64,000 nt of DNA from Nocardia abscessus (GTDB lineage Bacteria; Actinomycetota; Actinomycetes; Mycobacteriales; Mycobacteriaceae): the NCBI RefSeq assembly GCF_015477775.1, contig NZ_JADLQO010000002.1:434001-498000 (forward strand). Direction: 5' to 3'. Positions 60,916 to 64,000 of this stretch are shown one piece after another. Positions within the stretch are counted from its first letter, which is position 1. Each line of letters opens with the position of its first letter. The position numbers and the translations under genes are program-made. Under the pieces are notes generated by a model. It ran no database searches. It was not told where the DNA came from and worked only from the letters and a program-made list of their open reading frames with translations.

Positions 60916-62712
60916 TCACTCGGGGGTGAGCGTCTGCGTCGGTGAGTGCAGTTTCTCCAGCGTCTTTCCCTTGCCGAGGTACATGTGCACGCCACAGGGC
61001 AGGCACGGATCGAAACTGCGCACGGTGCGCATGATGTCGATGCCCTTGAAGTGCTCGCGGTCGTTCTCCTCGAAGATCGGCTGGCCCTGCACCGCGTCCT
61101 CGTAGGGTCCCGGTGTGCCGAAGCTGTCGCGCGGGCTGGCGTTCCACGGCGTCGGCGGATACGGGTGGTAGTTCGCGATCTTGCCGTCCCGGATCACCAT
61201 GTGATGCGACAGCACGCCGCGCACCGCCTCGGTGAAGCCGCAGCCGATGCCTTCTTCGGGGACCTCGAATTTCTCCCAGGTCTTGGTGTGGCCGGCCCGG
61301 ATCTCCGCCATCGCCTTCTCCGCGAAGTGCAGCGCGCAGGCCGCCGCGTACGCCTGGAAATACGTGCGCGCGCGGTTGCGCTCGATGGTGTTGCTGCCGT
61401 GCACCGGGATCTTCCACTCCAGCGTGACCGGGCCTTTGAGGGCGGTCTTGGGCAGGTTGATCTGCACGCTGTTCCCGGTGGCCTTCACGTATCCGATGTC
61501 GATCAGGTTGGCCAGCGCCGTCGCCCACAGCCGGGCCAGCGGGCCGCCGCCGGTGTCCAGGGCGAGGTGGTCGGTGCCGTCGAACCAGCGCGGCGACATC
61601 ACCCAGCTGTACTTCTCGTCCAGGTCGCGCTTCTGCGGCCGCGGGTTGGTGTGCTGGTTCCAGGGGTGGCGCCGGTCCACCGGGTTGCCCAGCGGATCGG
61701 TCTTGACGAACATCTCCTGATCGGTCCAGTCCTCGTAGTACGAGCTGCCCAGCAGGATGCGCAGGCCCAGGTTGATGTCGACCAGGGAGGTGGTCAGCAG
61801 CTTTCCGTCGACCACGACGCCCGGGGTGACGAACATCTTGCGGCCCCAGTCCTCCATGTCCTTGTACTCGAAGTTGCAGAATTCAGGGTCCTGGAACGAG
61901 CCCCAGCACCCGAGCAGCGTGCGCCGCAGACCGACCTTCTCGTAGCCGGGCAGGGCCTCGTAGAAGAAGTCGAACAGGTCGTCGTGCATCGGCACGACCT
62001 TCTTCATGAACTCCACGTAGCGCATCAGCCGCGACATGTAGTCGGTCATCAACTGGATCGTCGCGACCGTGCCCGGTCCGCCGGGATACAGCGTGGACGG
62101 GTGGACGTGCCTGCCTTCCATCAGGCAGAACATCTCCCGGGTGATCCGGCTGACCTGCAGCGCCTCCCGGTAGAACTCACCGGTGAACGGGTTGAGCGCC
62201 CGCATGATGTCGGCGATCGTGCGATACCCGTGCTCGCCGGCGTGCGGCGCCTCGGTGTTCTCCGCCCTGGCCAGCACGCCAGGGTTGGTCTCGGCGACCA
62301 TCTTCTCGCAGTAGTCCACGCCGACCAGGTTCTCCTGGAAGATGTTGTGGTCGAACATGTACTCGGCGGCCTCGCCGAGGTTGACCACCCACTCGCCCAG
62401 GTGCGGCGGCCGCACGCCGTAGGCCATGTTCTGGCAGTAGCAGGAACAGGTGGCGTGGTTGTCGCCGCAGATGCCGCAGATGCGGCTGGTGATGAAGTGC
62501 GCGTCGCGCGGGTCCTTGCCCTTCATGAAGATCGAGTAGCCGCGGAAGATGGACGAGGTGCTGTGACACTCGACCACTTCGCGATTCTCGAAGTCGATCT
62601 TGGTGTAGATGCCGAGGCTGCCGACGATGCGAGTGATCGGGTCCCACGCCATCTCGACGAGACGGTCGGGCTCGATCGTTCGGTGCGACGGCTCCGGGAT
62701 GATCTGTGTCAT
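60916..62712 (-). CDS. hhyL: Group 1h [NiFe]-hydrogenase large subunit
   Basis: A 598-residue hydrogenase large subunit. The L1 motif RICGICGDNHATCS and L2 motif DPCLPCGVHMY supply the four cysteines of the Ni-Fe centre; the preceding HFITS and the CSCYCQNMAYG after L1 are typical of group 1h enzymes. The C-terminal 20 residues after the last His of L2 are the peptide removed by the maturation protease. It starts 11 bp after hhyS with GGAGG. With HhyS it oxidises H2, probably at sub-atmospheric levels, and is oxygen-tolerant. Confidence 0.97.
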   Translation of the reverse strand: MTQIIPEPSHRTIEPDRLVEMAWDPITRIVGSLGIYTKIDFENREVVECHSTSSIFRGYSIFMKGKDPRDAHFITSRICGICGDNHATCSCYCQNMAYGVRPPHLGEWVVNLGEAAEYMFDHNIFQENLVGVDYCEKMVAETNPGVLARAENTEAPHAGEHGYRTIADIMRALNPFTGEFYREALQVSRITREMFCLMEGRHVHPSTLYPGGPGTVATIQLMTDYMSRLMRYVEFMKKVVPMHDDLFDFFYEALPGYEKVGLRRTLLGCWGSFQDPEFCNFEYKDMEDWGRKMFVTPGVVVDGKLLTTSLVDINLGLRILLGSSYYEDWTDQEMFVKTDPLGNPVDRRHPWNQHTNPRPQKRDLDEKYSWVMSPRWFDGTDHLALDTGGGPLARLWATALANLIDIGYVKATGNSVQINLPKTALKGPVTLEWKIPVHGSNTIERNRARTYFQAYAAACALHFAEKAMAEIRAGHTKTWEKFEVPEEGIGCGFTEAVRGVLSHHMVIRDGKIANYHPYPPTPWNASPRDSFGTPGPYEDAVQGQPIFEENDREHFKGIDIMRTVRSFDPCLPCGVHMYLGKGKTLEKLHSPTQTLTPE

Positions 62713-62723
62713 CAGAGATCCTC

Positions 62724-63779
62724 CTACCAGGTGCGGGTCGCGCCGGTCTCCAGCTTCTGGCCCCGGTGCCGCCAGTGCGGCTCCTTGTCGACCGTGCGTC
62801 CGGTGATGTGACGGAGACTGCGGATCACCGATCCGTAGAGCCCCGATGCGGTGGACGAGAACTTTCCGCCGGGCGGTTCGTCCATGAACGGCATGAACTT
62901 GTCCGGGAATCCCGGCATGGTGCAGCCGATGCAGATGCCGCCCACGTTCGGGCAGCCGCCTACGCCGTTGATCCAGCCACGCTTGGGCACGTTGCATTTG
63001 ACGACCGGACCCCAGCAGCCCAGCTTGACAATGCATTTCGGCGAACCGTACTCGGTGGCGAACTCACCCTGCTCGTAGTAGCCCGCGCGGTCGCAACCCT
63101 CGTGCACGGTGGCGCCGAACAGCCACTTGGGCCGCAGCGCCTCGTCGAGCGGGATCATCGGCGCCTGCCCGGTGGCCATGTAGAGCAGATAGGTCAACGT
63201 CTCCGACAGGTTGTCGGGCTGGATCGGGCAGCCGGGCACGCAGACGATCGGGATGCCCGCTTTGCTCTTCCAGGTCCAGCCGAGATAGTCCGGTACGCCC
63301 ATCGCACCGGTCGGGTTGCCCGCCATGGCGTGGATGCCGCCGTAGGTCGCGCAGGTGCCCGCCGCCACGATGGCGGTGGCCTTGGGCGCGAGGCGGTCCA
63401 GCCATTCGCTGGTCGTCATGGGCTGACCGGTGGCGGGGTTGTTGCCGAAGCCGCACCAGTAGCCCTCTTCCTTGAGTTGTTCGTTCGGGATCGAGCCCTC
63501 GACCACGAGCACGAACGGTTCGAGCTCCCCGCGGTCGGCCTTGAAGAACCACTCCAGGAAATCGTCGGCGCCGCCGTTGGGGCCGCACTCGAAGTCGATG
63601 AGCGGCCAGTGCACGGCGATCTTCGGCAGACCAGGGAGGGAACCGAGGGCGATTTCTTCGATGCTCGGCTGAGTGGCCGCCGTCAAGGCGACCGAATCAC
63701 CGTCACAACTGAGTCCCGCGTTGATCCAGAGAACGTGGATCAGCGTCTCTTCGGCTCGTACTGCTTCCTGAGTGGGCAT
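62724..63779 (-). CDS. hhyS: Group 1h [NiFe]-hydrogenase small subunit
   Basis: A 351-residue small subunit. The proximal cluster motif is LSCDGDSVAL (Cys25-Asp26), in which Asp replaces a cysteine as known for the actinobacterial group 1h enzymes; GTCATYGGI and GCPIQPDN follow. KCIVKLGCWGPVVKCNVPKRGW and NVGGICIGCTMPGFPDKFMPF bind the medial and distal clusters. There is no twin-arginine signal peptide, so the enzyme faces the cytoplasm. Start at 63779 with AAGGTGG. It carries electrons from the Ni-Fe site to the HhyE protein. Confidence 0.97.
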   Translation of the reverse strand: MPTQEAVRAEETLIHVLWINAGLSCDGDSVALTAATQPSIEEIALGSLPGLPKIAVHWPLIDFECGPNGGADDFLEWFFKADRGELEPFVLVVEGSIPNEQLKEEGYWCGFGNNPATGQPMTTSEWLDRLAPKATAIVAAGTCATYGGIHAMAGNPTGAMGVPDYLGWTWKSKAGIPIVCVPGCPIQPDNLSETLTYLLYMATGQAPMIPLDEALRPKWLFGATVHEGCDRAGYYEQGEFATEYGSPKCIVKLGCWGPVVKCNVPKRGWINGVGGCPNVGGICIGCTMPGFPDKFMPFMDEPPGGKFSSTASGLYGSVIRSLRHITGRTVDKEPHWRHRGQKLETGATRTW

Positions 63780-63852
63780 ATGTCGCCACCTTCCGCAGCG
63801 GACCACCGGGGGCCGAATCTCACCTTTCTCGAAGAAGGGGTCACCCCGTGAA

Positions 63853-63868
63853 TGTGATCCTGATCACT
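63853..63868. promoter_or_regulatory. CRP/GlxR-type palindrome in the hypB-hhyS gap
   Basis: TGTGATCCTGATCACT at 63853-63868 matches TGTGA-N6-TCACA at 9 of 10 arm positions. It lies in the 94-bp gap before hhyS, about 75 bp from the start codon, where an activator site would be expected. A CRP/GlxR-type protein, or an FNR-like relative, could link H2 oxidation to carbon or oxygen status. Confidence 0.6.
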
Positions 63869-63873
63869 TCACT

Positions 63874-64000
63874 TTAAGCGCGCCCGGCGGCATCCTCAAG
63901 AGCCGCCGGACCGGCCGCGCAACGCTGCTCGGCCAGCCAGTCGTACCAGGTAGACAGGCCTGCACCGCTGCTGACGGACAGCGGCAGGACCTCGACGCCG
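63874..64000 (-). CDS. hypB: HypB (nickel insertion GTPase), C-terminus only
   Basis: The minus-strand frame from the window edge encodes 41 residues and stops at 63874-63876. The sequence VLPLSVSSGAGLSTWYDWLAEQRC is the typical HypB C-terminus (GTPase G5 region and final helix). The rest of the gene, and probably hypA, lies beyond the window. HypB hydrolyses GTP and delivers nickel to the hydrogenase large subunit. The frame ends 94 bp from hhyS, in the same direction. Confidence 0.85.
   Translation of the reverse strand, partial: GVEVLPLSVSSGAGLSTWYDWLAEQRCAAGPAALEDAAGRA

Noticed and set aside
60946..62811. 621-codon plus-strand ORF opposite hhyL
   Set aside because: Antisense of the hydrogenase large subunit, which has all its catalytic motifs.

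Overview
The window is high-GC, densely packed actinobacterial DNA. Its gene order and protein sequences point to a mycolic-acid actinomycete, most likely Nocardia or a close relative in the Nocardiaceae. The blocks YihY - DUF3039 - DUF3099 - sigB - ideR - PAC2 - nrdR - lexA (with other genes between) and SNF2 helicase - SWIM protein resemble those of Mycobacterium tuberculosis. Added material (polyamine genes, a group 1h [NiFe]-hydrogenase operon, several regulator/oxidoreductase pairs) is not part of that mycobacterial block. I see no rRNA, tRNA, CRISPR array, insertion sequence or prophage. Genus assignment is inference; I could not run a search.

Layout. 1-1.9 kb: 3' end of an SNF2/HelZ-like helicase gene plus a SWIM zinc-finger gene. 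2.0-2.5 kb: two facing-away gene remnants (a methyltransferase-like C-terminus and an AraC C-terminus) that look like the product of one deletion. 2.5-4 kb: divergent SDR/TetR pair sharing an inverted repeat. 4-8 kb: DEAD/DEAH helicase, YihY membrane protein, DUF3039, DUF3099, then a gene-free stretch with 40-bp tandem repeats. 8.4-12.6 kb: MFS transporter, VOC protein whose 3' end is tandemly duplicated, and a methyltransferase. 12.6-20.2 kb: stress sigma factor SigB with an ECF-type promoter, a DUF4333 lipoprotein, an acuC/acetyltransferase-acyl-CoA synthetase pair for reversible protein acetylation, the iron regulator ideR and galE. 20.3-26.4 kb: DUF4192, a lipoprotein, PAC2 and a DUF3516 helicase.

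26.5-30.3 kb: an ornithine-decarboxylase-like gene translationally coupled to a fused AdoMet decarboxylase/spermidine synthase, a complete-looking putrescine-to-spermidine route, then a convergent cation/proton antiporter behind a perfect hairpin terminator. 30.4-32.1 kb: tautomerase and SDR genes under a TetR regulator, with an identical 17-bp operator before each transcription unit. 32.1-35.8 kb: gamma-glutamylcyclotransferase-like protein, divergent oxyR / ahpC-ahpD (peroxide defence) and a PhzF protein. 35.8-39.6 kb: sigK/rskA, DUF5134 protein, class III aminotransferase. 39.7-48.5 kb: hrpA, nrdR, a secreted protein of unknown function, a divS-like small membrane protein divergent from lexA across two SOS boxes, and two small membrane proteins.

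48.8-64 kb: everything is on the minus strand. From right to left the operon runs hypB (cut by the window edge), hhyS, hhyL, a NifU/Rieske-fold protein, DUF5947, DUF6084, a 441-residue unknown, a 39-residue membrane peptide (DUF6893-like), a disordered protein, a maturation protease, hypC, hypF, a second hypC, hypD, hypE, a NiCoT nickel transporter and DUF6390. Many junctions are 4-bp overlaps. It would build and electrically connect a high-affinity, oxygen-tolerant H2-oxidising enzyme used for energy supply during starvation. A CRP-type palindrome lies in the hypB-hhyS gap. About 390 bp downstream, on the same strand, lies a 29-codon methionine-rich ORF with a strong Shine-Dalgarno sequence; this is the most novel-looking item in the window.
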